The notes beneath the pieces are model-generated. The model searched no databases, was not told the origin of the DNA, and saw only the letters and a list, made by a program, of their open reading frames with translations. A stretch of DNA of 64,000 bases from Gadus chalcogrammus (lineage: Eukaryota > Chordata > Actinopteri > Gadiformes > Gadidae): assembly GCF_026213295.1 (NCBI RefSeq), contig NC_079434.1:8986698-9050697 (forward strand), in the 5' to 3' direction. Both the position numbers and the translations under genes were made by a program. Positions 38,583-49,663 of the stretch are shown here, one piece after another. Position 1 is the stretch's first letter. The number at the start of each line of letters is the position of its first letter.

Positions 38583-39192
38583 CAGGGGTGCCCGCACTTT
38601 TTCGGCATGCAAGCTACTTTCAAAATGACCAGGTCAAAATGATCTACCTACATAAAAAAATGCTAAACATATATTCATTTATATAAATTGAGTACATACT
38701 CTTGAAGACTCACACTGAATGGGGTCAGCCAGGCTTGCACAGTCCGGAAAGTAGCTGCTGGTAGCTAATCTCAAGCAGACTTCCAAATGACACTCTTGAA
38801 CTTGAACTTACTAATATTCCTGTGGGAAAAGGCTGAATGGCAAAAATAACTAGAGACAAATCATGCAGTCAAGGAGTTAGCACATTTCCTCATGTTTCGA
38901 TACTTTTTCTTTGTGACTAAGTTCCGAAATTGTCCATGAGCCCTGGACTTAAGATCAATATCAGCTTGTACTGTCAAAATCTCCTCTTCCACTGCAGACG
39001 TGTCCAGGAGATCAAATATAATTTTTTTATCACATAAATGTAGCGATTGGATTGACTTTGAACAGTTTGTCAAAGTCTGGCAGATAATTTTCATCAATCA
39101 AGTGGTAAAAGCGGGCTGATACTTATATAAAAAAAATAATAATTAATAATTTTTAAAAATGGTGGTCGCGATCAATGCATTGGGCACCCCTG
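38583..39192 (-). mobile_element. Internally deleted hAT element
   Basis: The ends CAGGGGTGCCC and GGGCACCCCTG form perfect 11-bp inverted repeats. The minus strand at 38861-39097 encodes a hAT transposase C-terminal piece (ADIDLKSRAHGQF, YRNMRKCANSLTA). No 8-bp target duplication is visible, and the next-copy flank shows the right end only (49590), so the locus has been rearranged. Confidence 0.75.
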
Positions 39193-41035
39193 CGCTGATG
39201 GAAATGACAACATAGGGCCCCCTTAGGGGTGTTTTCCAACTTGTGTCGTTGAAATTGTCCTGAGAGGGCGATGCAGTCACTGCAGTTACTAAGAGTCATC
39301 GCTGTAGAGTAAAGATGGGGGCCCTTGTGGGCCCCAAGCAGTTGCCTGCCTTGCCTGTTCACAAGCAACACTTCTGACTATAATAGGCTACCAGAAATAT
39401 GCAATCCATCCAACAATAATTGTCCCACCTTGCTGAGATGGATGGATGGATAGAAATGGTTCACTTGCTCTGTGTTCGTTCTGTCGGGGATCAGTTGCTT
39501 ATCCATCGGTAAGCTGTCAAACCTGAGGAATCGACGTGCGTGTGTAAGAACCAACGACTCACACACGCATTGTATGGTCTGGTACCCAAACCAAATAATA
39601 ATTTCTGCGCCAAACTTCATTGAGAAAAACAAATACCTAAATATTCCATGATTGTAAAGTCAAGATAGTTACTAAACCATCGTAAATTGTTGTCTACTCA
39701 TTGCACGTTTCTGTTTCTTTCTCCCGCCCCAACTTAAACTTCCCGTAGGACGTCGCCCCCCTTGTAGCCCCAGGTCAAGTGTCGCCAAGTACACGCCCTG
39801 TACCTATCTGAACCTTGGATTGGGTTTCCCTCAAGTAGACTAGACCCGCTCCCATTTCCAAAGCCTGGCTGGTAAACCCTTGAATTTCCTTATCCCAACG
39901 ATGTAAATGATACATCCGGTAATTTACTGGCAGCTACAGGCTATCATTCATAAAGAACGACAGAAAGGTGTAACGGCAGATTGTGTCAGGTGTATGGGGG
40001 AGTCACACCGTGGGGTTTTCGAAGGGCTGCACTACAGGCATGTTTCTCTACAGAGAGGAACCTCGACTTGAACCCTGGTTTACGGGAAATGTCTGCGTTG
40101 AAAGATTTTTTTATGATAACTATAAAAAGGGACGTTTTTGAGCTTTCTGTTCTCACAAGGCTGAAACTTTTGACTCAGCAGACCACGGATGTTGAAATCA
40201 GCCAAACTGTGGACTTTTGTTTCAAATGTAATACTACTGGAAAGCAACTCGAAGCATCGACTTCCCATAAGTGTGTGCGTGTGTGAGGGTCCTTGTGGTC
40301 ATATGGACGCTTAGATAATTAACATAGCAGGCCATAATATGAAAAATACTTAAAAGATTTCAGTAAAATAAGTAATGTTTTTATTTTGTTTTAAATCAAT
40401 CTTCTTCTTTTTTTTGATTGAAACAAGTCTTTCGATGTTTTTCATAAAAAAATGTAAAAGCCTCTGACCTAGAAGAGGAATATAAAGGAGAAAAACATAT
40501 TGAGCATTATAAGGCACTACGTTCACGTTCCAGTACACGTTTTGGGGTAAAAACAGATGAGTTTGAAGTACCATGGCCTCCATCGACCAGGCTCTGTGTT
40601 TTCTTTTCCTCATCATGACACACAAAAACAAGTAAATAAGCGATAATGACGAGAAGAATAGAGCGGTAATTCCCGCAGCACGACTCTTTTCCCCACCCGT
40701 CTAGGCTATTTATGTCACACTTTGATCGTGTTCATTTTGACACTTCTGCATATCTGTCGTTCATCAAGAACATGTCCATTTGGTGACTTACACAATTAAG
40801 TAAACGACAATTTAGCATACTTGACTTAAAATATAATGAAGTACTGACTTAAAATAATAGAAGTAAAAAAATAGTATGAAATAGAAATAAGAATGGCTTT
40901 TTTTTACTGGCTCAAGTTATTAAAGTTGTTAGCATTATTTATGCAGTCATTACACGCTACAAATATTTGTTCACAAGCAAATACTTGATACCCGTTCGAT
41001 AGCCTTCGATTTTAATGCGACTCGGGCTCTGACGA

Positions 41036-41072
41036 TACTGGAAAGCGGGAAAGCGGGAAAGCGGGAAAGCGG
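41036..41072 (+). repeat. GAAAGCGG short tandem repeat
   Basis: Four copies of the 9-base unit GGGAAAGCG. Confidence 0.85.
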
Positions 41073-41365
41073 GTCATCTTGCATCGCAACAAGCAGGAAG
41101 AAGCGGGAAGAACCCGGCGAAGCGATTTGATTGGCTGACGGATGCCTCTGCAAAGACTACTCCCCCATCCGTCAGCCACGCCTTCCCACGTCCGTTGACT
41201 GACGGTGCAGTGGGCATGTAGGGTAACAAACCAAACACCGTCGTGAAGATATCCGTCAAGAAGAGCTGACTTTAACGTCATTGTTCTCAGCCACTCCCTC
41301 TGTTCGCTGATTGGACGCACAAAATTTGGACGGAGAAAACCCAGGAATATACCGCAAACCTAGCC

Positions 41366-41682
41366 TAGGTAGCCCCACCCTTTCTTCCGGCGAATTGAGT
41401 CTGCCCTGCACAAGGGTCTGCAGAAGAGCAATACATTTCTTTCTGCTGCCGATTCGTTTTTGCGGGAGCCAATCACTGAGCTGGCTTTTCACTTTGGCGC
41501 GCTGTTGGCTGGTTTAACACAATGACGACAGGGAAGCGACGGCAAGCAGCCTATCGCGTAAAGAGTCAGTTAAACTAGGCCCGTTGATCACGCCTCTTGT
41601 GCTGAAGAAAATGACAGCAGCTTCCCCAGACCAACGTGCAATCTACGATTGGCTTGGTCTGGTAATAGCCAGGCTACCGCTA
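41366..41682 (+). repeat. Dispersed repeat, copy 2
   Basis: Matches both halves of the repeat at 33140-33650 but lacks the foldback; it carries instead about 110 unrelated bases between AGAAGAGCAATACATTTCTT and GGCCCGTTGATCACGCCTCT. Confidence 0.75.
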
Positions 41683-42969
41683 ACCCAGACGTAGTACTTA
41701 AAGGGAAACTTCACCCATTTCCATTAAGCTTTGTGTCGTTAGAAACCCACTCATATTTTTGAATGGTCGTGCATCAATCCCTTATTTTCTGGAGACTGGA
41801 AAATTCCGTATCGATCTCCAACACTTTTTGTTTAAGATGACGCAATATGACGATTTTTGCGTAGAAGTAGGCTAAATAGGAAGTGTAAGAGGGGAGGATT
41901 CTCGTAAGACTACAAGCACTAGTCCCACCCCCATCCACTGACACTACAGACCTATTAGAGCAGTGCCAGTGGGTGGGACTTCACCAGCAGAAACTAACAT
42001 CCACAGCGTCTGAAGCTAAGCACAGAGGCTGTTGATAAAACTGAAGTACAATGGCGGAAGGTACTGGATCTTCACTAGAAATGTTGTGTGAAATGATTTT
42101 CAAGCAGCCTTGCGGAATCAGCTTGGTAGATGGAAAAGCGAGGTGTCCGATAGGCGGAGATCTAGATCAGCGGGAGTGGCCAGCGAAGCTGTGCATGGTG
42201 GGAGTTGTTGTCTTCAATCCACAAGCGGCAAAAAGGATTTTTTAGACGAGCAAGAAAATTTGATCTGGTTTTAACTGATCCTTATTGAGTCTGTTCCCAA
42301 AATATTGATGTTGAATTGAATGTCCTTAATTGACATGATAATCAAAGCAGTTGTTTCGTTAGGATGCGTAGCGTGGCTTCCATCGTCTTTGTTCGGTCCT
42401 CGTCCTCCTCTAGGTGGGAAGATGAGCCCGCCAGAAAGATGTTGTTTTAATGTTCTGTCCCCTACCCCCAGCGCCTTGCCTGGGTCGACAGATAGATAAC
42501 TCCTCTCAAACAAACCACGCAGACGACACGTTCCAGTTTACTCTTTATGGTGTGTTGAAGTAGGGTGAAACTGAGAAATTAAAATACAACATCTCATTAT
42601 AGGAATTAACAGGATGCTATATAAAATTAGCCTAAATGCTAAATTAGTTTAATATAATGAAATGTTGTAGTGAAGATAGGCTACTATAGGTGTAAAAATT
42701 CTACATTTACAATAATTTTGCCACGTTTATTTATAACAAACCCCAATTTACAAGGAAGGAGTCATAATTGATCAATATAATTTATATATTTATTGTAGGC
42801 CTATTTGACTTCCTATACTATTGTCGGCAAAGGATATCAAACATTATAATCTGTTATCTGCTTTGTCCACTAAATGGCGCTGTCTACCATGGAAACGGCT
42901 TCTGGGTGAGCCTGAAGTAGACTGTTTATCTTTCGATTTTGACTCACAAATTATGAAACTATCACCCAC

Positions 42970-43110
42970 CTGATGGACAGGCGCTCCGAAGCTGAGATGG
43001 AACGCCTGTAGTTAGTATCCAACCGAGAAATTCTGGCACCGATCCTAGCTAGCAGGTCATCAAACTGGGCCGGAGTCAGCGTTGGAAGCGGCAGTCATCC
43101 AGACGGAGCT
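42970..43110 (-). pseudogene. PIF-Harbinger transposase exon fragment
   Basis: The minus strand reads LTPAQFDDLLARIGARISRL then DTNYRRSISASERLSIR and stops at a donor-like CAG|GTGGGTG. This corresponds to the N-terminal part of Harbinger (HARBI1-like) transposases, where a (M/T)xxQFDxLLxxVGPxI motif precedes a SPAERL-like motif. A stop codon lies about 10 codons upstream in frame, and no catalytic DDE region was found nearby, so it is a remnant. Confidence 0.65.
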
Positions 43111-43249
43111 CCTGGAGAAGACGGTGAAGTTCACCGAGCAGAAAGGCTCCGCACGCACGTGGATACAGGCTCCACCTCACGTGGACACAGCTGGGCTCCG
43201 TAATTAAGTTAAACACGTTCTGTGCCAGATCAAAAATACAGACAGGACA

Positions 43250-43755
43250 ATATTCGACCCAGCTGTAAATGTGATTAATTGATCTATAAAGGATAATACA
43301 ATTGTGTTAGTTAAAAATTATGAATAAACACATTACCATTAATCACAGTAAATGGCAAAAATTCTATCACTTCAGGAGTTGTGTTAGGGCTATACGAATT
43401 ACATCTACTAGTTAGTTAATTCTATCTTATAGTATAGCCACTACTAGTTAACTAACCCTAAACTACTATTATAGCTTCTTCTAGTTAGCGACAACAATCT
43501 ACTATGGCTACTACTAACAGCTATTATCTAATAGTTAGCTAAAACTAAGGAATGTGACATTAACAGTTCCCTCTTGTTGCTGTTTGGATTACTAAGTATC
43601 TTATTAGTTTATTATAAAAAAGTGTAGAAATTAATAATGAAGAATATCATGATCATTATAGGAGGGGTTGATAAAAACTAAAATGAAACAAAATAAAAAC
43701 TACATGAAACTAAACAGAAAATATTTAAATTCATAAATTGCGAATCTACGGAATC
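43250..43755 (-). repeat. Right arm of the large inverted repeat (empty site)
   Basis: Reverse copy of 34250-35266. Next to the Harbinger fragment, which suggests that both arms are pieces of one Harbinger-related family. It contains the uninterrupted target (CGACCCAGCTGTAAATGTG) of the long-TIR element. Confidence 0.75.
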
Positions 43756-44219
43756 CGTAAAGGGACGTGGGGTAAAACATTTTCTACAGCATTCATTTAT
43801 AGTGTATTGTTTATTTGTGCATTACATGAGTCAGCTTATTGCTATTTCTGAGTACAATAAAAACAATAAAAGAGATAAAAAGTTGGATTCCAATCATACA
43901 TGGAGAGATACAATAGGTTAAGCTATGTTAGTTCTGTCTGCTCTTCTGTTGGTTGGAATCTCTATAGGATTTTATTTTTCAATTGAGGAGTTTGATATAT
44001 TGCATGGCTGTCCATTTATATTAGAGCAAGTTACAATACATGCCCACATTTAACTTATTTTAAATTCCATTAGAAGTAAAATAGTGTCTGGAGCATGAAA
44101 ATGCAGTTGCAGGTTTTAGCCTGTAGATGGTAGTATATGATGAGGAATAATTCACGTTGTGAGTTGGAATGAAACGCATACAAAAGATATATCAAATATA
44201 ATAGAAGCAGCGTGCTAGA

Positions 44220-44242
44220 CGGGGGGGGGGGGGGGGGGGGGT
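44220..44242. repeat. Poly-G run
   Basis: About 22 G; exact length uncertain. Confidence 0.85.
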
Positions 44243-45800
44243 AGTTTCAGCTGATACTACTGCCCAACTGGTAGGTATTGGTGCCCAACTGATCAAGCCC
44301 TTCAGGAAGTCTTCCGTCAGGCTCCTGTCACCTGTCACATTACATAAATAGTTGGTGTATATAAATGCTGAAAATATTGCAGCTGCTGCTGTCCTCAAAC
44401 TTTTGCATTTCCAAATTTCCCCCAAAATATTCACTTTATTCCTTTGTTACTCACCTCAAAACTCCCTCACAGCTTTTAATGTGAAAGGTTTGGTTTTGGT
44501 CACCTTTTCCTATTTATTTTTTTCACAGTATATATTCTTGAACCATTGATGGTCTTGGCTGCGCGCTGCTCCGGGTGTAATAGAAGTAGTACCAGATTGG
44601 TTAAATACAGAGAAAGAATTTCCCCAATTAAGGGGATTAATAAAGGATACAAATTATTATTAGGTGAGTGCTGCCTGCAGCGCTCAACTATTGTTCTTCT
44701 TAGGTTTTATTCTTTCTTTCTAAATGTCTTTATTATTCTCTACAAACTTTGGGACCTATCTCCTTCCTCAATTTTTCAACTAGAGACCAGTCAAAATTTA
44801 AAATATTTAAAATAGCTTGGAATCGCGCGATTCTTTTCAGATTTTTTAAATATTTTATAACTTTGAAGATATTCTTTTAAAATATTATCTTTTTTTTAAC
44901 ATGGGAGTCGATGGGAGGACGACAGAGCCGTCTTCTGGTACTTCAACTGTAGAAGTAACGTAACTAAATCAATTTTCAACCGTTGACCATCGTTCAAACC
45001 ATTTATCAAATCTACACACTTGTATCTTCCATAATATCTCAACGGAATTTCGATATCATTTAAACTTTTTCAGAATCACCGGTGTGGGTACCAGATTGAC
45101 TAGTCGGCTGCCAGATCAACCCGGGGTCCTGCGCTTACAGATGACGTATCGACACTTGACGTATCGAACCAAGCCAACGGACAAAACCCGGAAGGGTTGT
45201 TTATAAAAGGGGCTCAATGGACATAAAACGAAGGCTCAATACGTTTTGGTTTTTATTTCATTGAACGCAGCCCATTCTTTCGCACAAACAAAGCCATTGG
45301 AAACACGTCTAAAAGCACTGATGAATGCATATGTAACCCAGTTCCTGTTAGGGACTCTTATTCTGAAGGAGGAGAACGGAAGTGTCTGCGTGTGGGTCGC
45401 TGTTTTCTTCAGTGATTCTGAACCGATTCTTCTTTTATATATTACCCAAGTATAGGCAACAATAATTTGTACATTCGATTATTATTCATAAATTAGAATA
45501 CAAAGGAGATCGTTAATACTTGGGAACATGGGACAACATGGGAATGAATGAAACGCGCATGCACATTTAAAAGACAGCGCTTATAGGAAGTGCGTCATTA
45601 TTGCGCATCTAGGACCCTGAGTCGATCCGGCATCCGAGTCAATCTGACACCCACACTGGCATTGTTTTCAGTTGCTTATAATAATTTAGGTAACCATAGC
45701 AACGCCGGTAAACAAACCCCGCGCGAAGCACAATCCCTACAGAGCTCCCCGTGCTATACGGCCATCCGGAGGCGCAGAGCTTTTGGCCGTGATACAATTA
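44243..45800. other. No gene recognised
   Basis: AT-rich sequence with only short frames (none above 90 codons without being microsatellite-driven). I see no exon-like segment with acceptor, donor and family similarity. Confidence 0.6.
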
Positions 45801-45806
45801 TATTAT

Positions 45807-45927
<121 letters not shown>

Positions 45928-45986
45928 TTTCAACCTCACTTTGCATTACAGCATTCACCGCATTTCTGCAGGAAATGCATTTTCTA

Positions 45987-45987
<1 letters not shown>

Positions 45988-46025
<38 letters not shown>

Positions 46026-46030
46026 GTTAT
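45988..46030. repeat. (ATT)n triplet array
   Basis: About 14 ATT triplets directly upstream of the LINE fragment. Confidence 0.93.
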
Positions 46031-46039
46031 AAAGGAGGC

Positions 46040-46420
46040 TGTGGTCCTTCAATGTCTGCACAATGTCTGCAAGCGCCTCAGGATGTTTTGCCAGTCTGTC
46101 ATTGTACTCTCCAAATGCTGTTGTGGGGAGGAATCATTAGGAAGATGGATACTGGGCGACTGGACAGGCTGTTAAGGAAAGCTGGCTATGTTTTGGGTAT
46201 AGATCTGATGTGCATCACTTCAATAGCAGAGAAAAAGAGACTGAACTGGATGATGGCAATCCTGGATAATGACCCCCACTGGACAACACATTCAACAAAC
46301 AGCCGAGCATTTTCAGTGTCAGACTTCTGTCAATACCTTGCGAAACGGACAGGATGAGGAGGTCCTTTGTCCCCTGGGCGCACCCAGCTGTTCAACACCA
46401 CAAAAGGGAAGGAGAGAAAT
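46040..46420 (+). pseudogene. LINE reverse-transcriptase C-terminal fragment
   Basis: The plus strand reads WGGIIRKMDTGRLDRLLRKA, then LGIDL, AEKKRLNWMMAILDNDPHW and, after a frameshift, RSFVPWAHPAVQHHK. This is the conserved C-terminal end of L2-like non-LTR retrotransposon ORF2 proteins (GG.I...D..RL..L.RKA; A.(R/K)R...L..I..N..HP; R..N.FVP.AI...N). It is 5'-truncated, with a break near 46355. Confidence 0.75.
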
Positions 46421-46856
46421 GGACTTTTCAGCATGAGTCTCCCTCCATTTGCCGCTTCCCCCATTTCAACTCATCTACTGGGTACTATCCACTGACCATC
46501 TGTCTCGGTCAGTTAACACTTCACAGGCTGTATTAGCCCTATCTGTAGGCTACTGTGGTCTTATACCGTATCTTTCACAATCTCCATCTTCACAATTTGA
46601 TTTAAGCATATCATTTAATTTAACCATCTATTGTTCATAAAGTACATCATCATTATTCTTAAAGTTGTAATTTGATTCAAGCAATTCATGTTCATGGTAA
46701 TTTATGTTAAATTAATGTTTATACTCATTTAACATGCTTGCAACTTCTGGTGGTGGTGGTGGTTATTAATTACTCAAGCTATGTAAGATCTGGCTTCGTA
46801 ACTTGTATGGAAAGGTATTGCTATCACTTTACGCACGACTATAAAAAAAAAAAACT

Positions 46857-47080
46857 CAAGGTTCGCCTGCAGCAACCCCGAAGAGTGCGTTGACTACGTC
46901 GCACAACATCAAACAGTCAAGGTTCGCTGCAGCAACCCTGGTGAGTTTGTTGACTACGTCGGTGGCACAACATCAAACAGTCAAGGTTCGCTGCAGCAAC
47001 CCCGGAGAGTGCGTTGACCACCTCTGTGGTTCAACACTAAACACTCAAGGTTCACTTGCAGCAACCCCGGAGAGTGCCCT
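46857..47080 (+). repeat. 61-64-bp tandem repeat, about 3.7 copies
   Basis: Copies begin GGTTCGC(C)TGCAGCAACCC at 46860, 46921, 46985 and 47049, giving periods of 61, 64 and 64 bases. Each carries GAGTGCGTTGACTAC and ACAACATCAAAC blocks with a few changes. Confidence 0.9.
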
Positions 47081-47143
47081 ATATTTTCAATGATCACGCA
47101 CAGTATTCAAAGACGTTCCCGAAATTCAGCCGTGGTGCAGAGT

Positions 47144-47631
47144 TAAGGCCGATATATGCTCTGTTTTAGACGTAAGCACGTAAGATACATAACCCCCCCT
47201 TGCGCGGTAAAATATCCCCCCTTACGTGCTTAAGTGCGTCGCCCCAAATTCCTGACTATGCGACTAAAACACTACGGCCCTACGCAGCTCGCAAAGACTG
47301 TGATTGGCCAGCTAACCACATCCTTTCAGGAGTCTCACATTTCCGGTTGTTCAGAGTGTGGAAAAAGACCGCTAACCTAAACTTAGCTACTGCTACTCTC
47401 GTCGAAAATACTGGAAGTGCATAAATATAAACAAGCCAGTGATTTCCACTTCCACGCCCACAGATTCGTTCGTTGCTCCCCCTACTGTTCTGGCGGAGAA
47501 TCCCCTTGCAACACGCGCAATCCTTAAGGAACCTTAAAGGAACCGTAAATCAAAACTTGTCTAAAACAAGTCCCTTGTGTAAATTACGTGCTTACGTCTC
47601 TGCGTCTAAAACGACCCTAAATCGGCCTTTA
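47144..47631. mobile_element. Small element with TAAGGCCGAT terminal inverted repeats
   Basis: The left end TAAGGCCGATATATGCTCTG and the right end ATCGGCCTTTA are inverted copies; GTTTTAGACG and ACGTAAGCACGTAA also recur inverted inside each arm. It is about 490 bp with no coding frame. A MITE; superfamily not assigned. Confidence 0.65.
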
Positions 47632-48823
47632 CAGCCACTCCGAGCCAGTCGCACATTGAGCTTCCCCCAAATGCGCTGTTTTGGTGTCTGTAGCTATAAT
47701 GCAAATGAGGAGGAGCGAGGCGGGTCAAGGAGGAGGGTGGGGGTGTGGCCCTGAGCAGCTTGCAGCCACGGTACCATGCGCTCTGTTTACAGTGGATGTA
47801 TCGCAATGGCGAGGCGCACACAGCCTTTAGCCGTGTTCTGTAAATATTCTAGAACACACGGGAGTCCTGGAGCTCTATATCTAAATATTATCAAATAGCC
47901 TACATAGATATTTATATCATATAATATATATTATCACGGCCAAAAGCTGTGTGAGCCGATATTATGAATCTCAAAGAGTAAGGGGAGGAGCTGAGATTCT
48001 TGGTGACGTCATAAATACAGACAGCGCACTTGAGCCTCCGTTTTTTCAAAGGCGAGCAGAACAGCTCGCCTTTTTTAGCCATTGGGGGACCATAGGCAGG
48101 CTAGGGGAACTCATATTTATGTTAGAAAACCTCATAAAGTGAGATTTTCATGTCATGGGACCTTTAAAGCTCAACTGTTTTATTATGTGGAATATGCTTG
48201 ATTCTAAACATGTGTTGTGCATTGGGTATGCCGTCTATCTTCCAGAAGCAGGATGGGTCCTCGCCCCCTTCTCTACGGCAGGTATGTATTTTCTTATCAC
48301 CCCTTTCGCTATATCCCATTATTTTGGGTGTAGGCTCCGCCCCAGCCAGTCCTGGCAGGACATGCCGAGTCCACACGTTTTCCTGGATCCGTGATGGGGC
48401 TTCCGCCAAATCTTCATCATGCAAAGACATTATTTCATTTCAAATAAATCTTTATTCGCATTTCTTGGTGAATGAGTCTTTATGGGAGAACTGCTGGTGC
48501 TCTGTGTGAGGATATGTGTTGTAGTTGTTCGCTGGGGGGGCTTGGTTTAGGCAGTTACACATGGCGACAGGTCGACATTTTTCAAGGTAACATATTAATC
48601 GTAATTGAATCAAGGGAATTTGATACGTATATTATTCTATAATGTGTCTTATAATTCATTAAATGTAAACCGGTCCAAATATTAACATTTTCTGATTTCA
48701 CACATTAAATCATTACTTTCAAAATGAAACTGTTATCCCAAACTACTATGATATTTTGCAATGGAAACTGACAGCAAGCATGTTGATCAAGCTTTTATTT
48801 TGAAACTATTATCCATCTGGTAC

Positions 48824-48949
48824 CTTGGACTTCAGAGTGTGGAGCTCGCTGTTGGTCTTCCTGTACTTTTACTCCATCTCCATAAACTTGCCCTTGAGCC
48901 TCTCCCTGTCCTTTCTCTCCTTCGGAAAGTCTTCTTTGTAAACCTCAGC
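48824..48949 (-). pseudogene. Decayed duplicate of the UBAN exon
   Basis: It aligns along its full 126 bases, including both splice sites (TTTAG and GTACC), with the exon at 63235-63360. Codon 27 has changed from AAA (Lys) to TAA, and codon 9 from Leu to Pro in the core motif. It therefore cannot encode the domain. A partial copy of the final exon (VAMCNCLNQAPPANNYNTYP) remains at about 48490-48575. Confidence 0.85.
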
Positions 48950-48997
48950 CTAAACAAAGAAGAATGGAAATTACAGAAAAATTCTAAATCACAAAAT

Positions 48998-49460
48998 TGA
49001 GCAGACATTCACCGCATAGCAGACATTCACCTCCCTGCAGATATCAGGATTGCAGAGTCGTTCACCAGCTTCCCCAAGATACTCAAGACTCACTTGTTCA
49101 GAGTTCGCCTGGACTCTGCCTAGCCACCCTTCTTACCCCCCAATACCTCTCCTCCCTTACTCTCCTAAAAACACCCCTCTTACGCACTTATTATATGTTT
49201 TAACTTCCTAGCCCTTTATGTAAGCACTTATTGTATGTTGCACATCCTGGAATTTAAAATGGTACTTAGCATCATGTAGCATCTTATCCTAGCTATCGTT
49301 GTTGTATACAGGGAATGGGTAAACCTATTAATGGTAAGTGATTGGCACTTGTTTTATGAACTGTGCTGCACTGAGAGTGATATATTTTTTATTCTCTTTC
49401 TTCTGACAAATTGTTTGTCGCTTTGAATACAATTGTCTGCTAAATTCCTGAAATGTTAAA
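48998..49460 (+). mobile_element. LINE 3' end, copy B
   Basis: Same LINE tail as in copies A and C; reads ATAGCAGACATTCACCTCCC, then the long 3' UTR, to about GTTTGTCGCTTTGAATACAA. Confidence 0.7.
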
Positions 49461-49646
49461 GTAAATGCATTGATAACTGCCACTCAGTCGTGAGGTTAAC
49501 AAAACAATTAACAGCATCTTTTTTGGGGTTTGAAATGAGCAGTGGCGATTTGAGAGTCTGTTGGGGCCCAAAAGGGGCCCCATCGCGATCAATGCATTGG
49601 GCACCCCTACACTGATGGAAATGACAACATAGGGCACCCTTAGGGG

Positions 49647-49663
49647 GGGGGGGGGGGGGGGTC
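49647..49663. repeat. Poly-G run
   Basis: About 17 G inside copy B; length uncertain. Confidence 0.85.

Larger units (their letters stand above)
36870..41005. repeat. Segmental duplication, copy A
   Basis: Its left third (36870-37580) matches 61600-63100, and its LINE tail and right part (37690-41005) match 48990-51245 in order and orientation. Shared landmarks are ATCCAATATAATAATACATA, ATCTGATCGAGAGGATGTGT, the LINE tail, GAGCAGTTGCGATTTGAGAG, GAACCTCGACTTGAACCCTG and the GCAGTCATTACAC stretch at the right end. Only about 24 bases of the UBAN exon survive (near 37655). It holds a hAT remnant that copy B has mostly lost. Confidence 0.85.

Noticed and set aside
38575..39200. 8-base target duplication of the second hAT remnant
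   Set aside because: The flanks CCCTAGCT and CGCTGATG do not match, so no duplication can be claimed.
42051..42245. 64-codon frame MAEGTGSSLEML...
   Set aside because: No recognisable family or splice context, embedded in repeats.
47940..48172. Possible MITE ending ATGGGACCTTTAAAG
   Set aside because: The right end looks like common fish MITE ends, but no matching left end was found, so no element could be delimited.
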